A stretch of 64,000 bases of DNA from Flavobacterium sp. (GTDB lineage: Bacteria; Bacteroidota; Bacteroidia; Flavobacteriales; Flavobacteriaceae), in assembly GCF_027482425.1 (NCBI RefSeq), contig NZ_JAIXWA010000041.1, positions 62,001 through 126,000 on the forward strand, in the 5' to 3' direction. The notes beneath the pieces were generated by a model. That model searched no databases. It was not told the origin of the DNA and saw only the letters and a program-made list of their open reading frames with translations. A program made the translations under genes and the position numbers. Of this stretch, positions 63,521 to 64,000 are shown in pieces. The stretch's first letter is position 1; each line of letters begins with the position of its first letter.

Positions 63521-63855
63521 TTATTTTTTGATGCCGTTTAAAATTTCTTTGATGCGATTCGTATGTTGCATTTCTTAGTACGAGGCTTCATACTGATCGG
63601 TTTTCAATAATTCACGAAATCGGGACAAATTTCGGATATATTCTTCTAAAGTGGCTAAAACATTTGCTTTGTTTTGGTTAAAAAATGGGTGTCGACAAAA
63701 AAGGCGTAAGCATACGGCGACTCGATTTTAAGTAGCGATGGCATCTTGGCAAGCTTCAAACGGCAATCGATCATCACGTTGAGTACTGCGACCAGACTTC
63801 CGCTTTGATGGTGGAACGAACCTTGAATTCCTTGGATGGCTATTTGTTGGCTCAT
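63521..63855 (-). pseudogene. Composite pheA/tyrA remnant
   Basis: A frame from ATG 63855 begins MSQQIAIQGIQGSFHHQ, the N-terminus of prephenate dehydratase (PheA), then jumps straight to GSLVAVLNVMIDCRLKLAKMPSLLKIESPYAYAFFVDTHF, the ACT domain, so the catalytic core is missing. After about VDTHF the frame shifts, and the alternative frame reads FNQNKANVLATLEEYIRNL, SRFRELLKTDQYEASY, an in-frame TAA (63577-63575), then EMQHTNRIKEILNGIKK to a TAA ending at 63521. That tail matches prephenate dehydrogenase (TyrA) C-termini as I know them. The region therefore seems to be a deletion scar joining pheA and tyrA. Confidence 0.6.
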
Positions 63856-63865
63856 GGGCAAAAAA

Positions 63866-63887
63866 AATCCCGATGGAAATCGGGATT
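63866..63887 (-). terminator. Terminator upstream of the pheA/tyrA remnant
   Basis: Stem ATCCCGAT/ATCGGGAT with loop ggaa, flanked by A on the left, so on the minus strand it is followed by a T run. It would terminate a gene lying to the right of the window; the remnant therefore begins after a transcription stop. Confidence 0.75.
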
Positions 63888-64000
63888 GGTTTATTTCAGT
63901 TTACTTTTTATTTTTTGATGTAACACCATACTGCTCCCTATTCCTTCATGAAAAACAAATAAAAGAAATAATTAAAATAGGTATGGAATGTGCTTGACAT
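63888..64000. other. Right edge, no assigned gene
   Basis: About 110 AT-rich bases. On the minus strand a frame ending VLHQKIKSKLK just before the terminator could be the C-terminus of a gene to the right, but it is blocked by a stop within 30 codons. Nothing further is supported. Confidence 0.3.

Overview
The window is chromosomal DNA from a member of the Bacteroidota, most likely a Flavobacteriaceae bacterium. Support comes from type IX secretion (T9SS) C-terminal sorting domains of type A and type B, an ExbB-ExbD-ExbD-TonB operon with a PstS-like protein and a TPR protein, a TonB-dependent receptor of the outer-membrane beta-barrel family, ATG starts without clear Shine-Dalgarno sequences, and recurrent -7 boxes of the Bacteroidota form TAnnTTTG. 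No rRNA, tRNA, CRISPR array, transposase or integrase was found.

Layout. 1-19975 is ordinary chromosome of moderate GC: a repeat-rich secreted protein cut by the left edge, a KAS III-like enzyme, a methyltransferase and glycosyltransferase pair, an MlaE/MlaF lipid transporter pair, a large T9SS type B surface protein, mannose-1-phosphate guanylyltransferase, a SprT-like protein, an SDR, an acyl-CoA dehydrogenase, AnmK, a Glu/Leu-type dehydrogenase, NhaA, a TonB-like protein, a glycosyltransferase and MiaE. 19976-35240 is a visibly AT-rich accessory island. 35241-63515 returns to ordinary chromosome: TonB receptor, Exb/TonB operon, secreted SGNH-PKD protein, cupin, kynurenine monooxygenase, a photolyase operon, penicillin acylase-like protein, kynureninase, a LamG T9SS protein, then a housekeeping run (queA, aroA, MazG-like, dtd, rsgA, DAHP synthase-chorismate mutase). 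The run ends in a collapsed pheA/tyrA remnant at the right edge.

The island is the most interesting part. It holds a five-gene operon: ECF-like sigma factor, single-pass membrane protein (candidate anti-sigma), secreted M48-like peptidase with TPR-like repeats, secreted TPR-like protein, and secreted TPR-CHAT protease. Three other island genes carry the same bipartite upstream element, AGGGTTACCTTTTT, 10 bases, TATWAAC, at identical spacing. It does not resemble the housekeeping promoter and is a good candidate for the promoter read by the island sigma factor. I propose a protease-gated sigma switch, parallel in logic to the TPR-CHAT/sigma arrangement of type III-E CRISPR systems but without CRISPR and with the proteases exported. 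The island also carries a HEPN (AbiU2-like) gene with a small partner and an extra class B penicillin-binding protein in its own small operon.

Several starts were moved inward from the longest reading frame. In many of these the upstream TTG or GTG is part of a -7 box, a terminator or other non-coding sequence. Functions are from reading motifs by eye; no database search was run.
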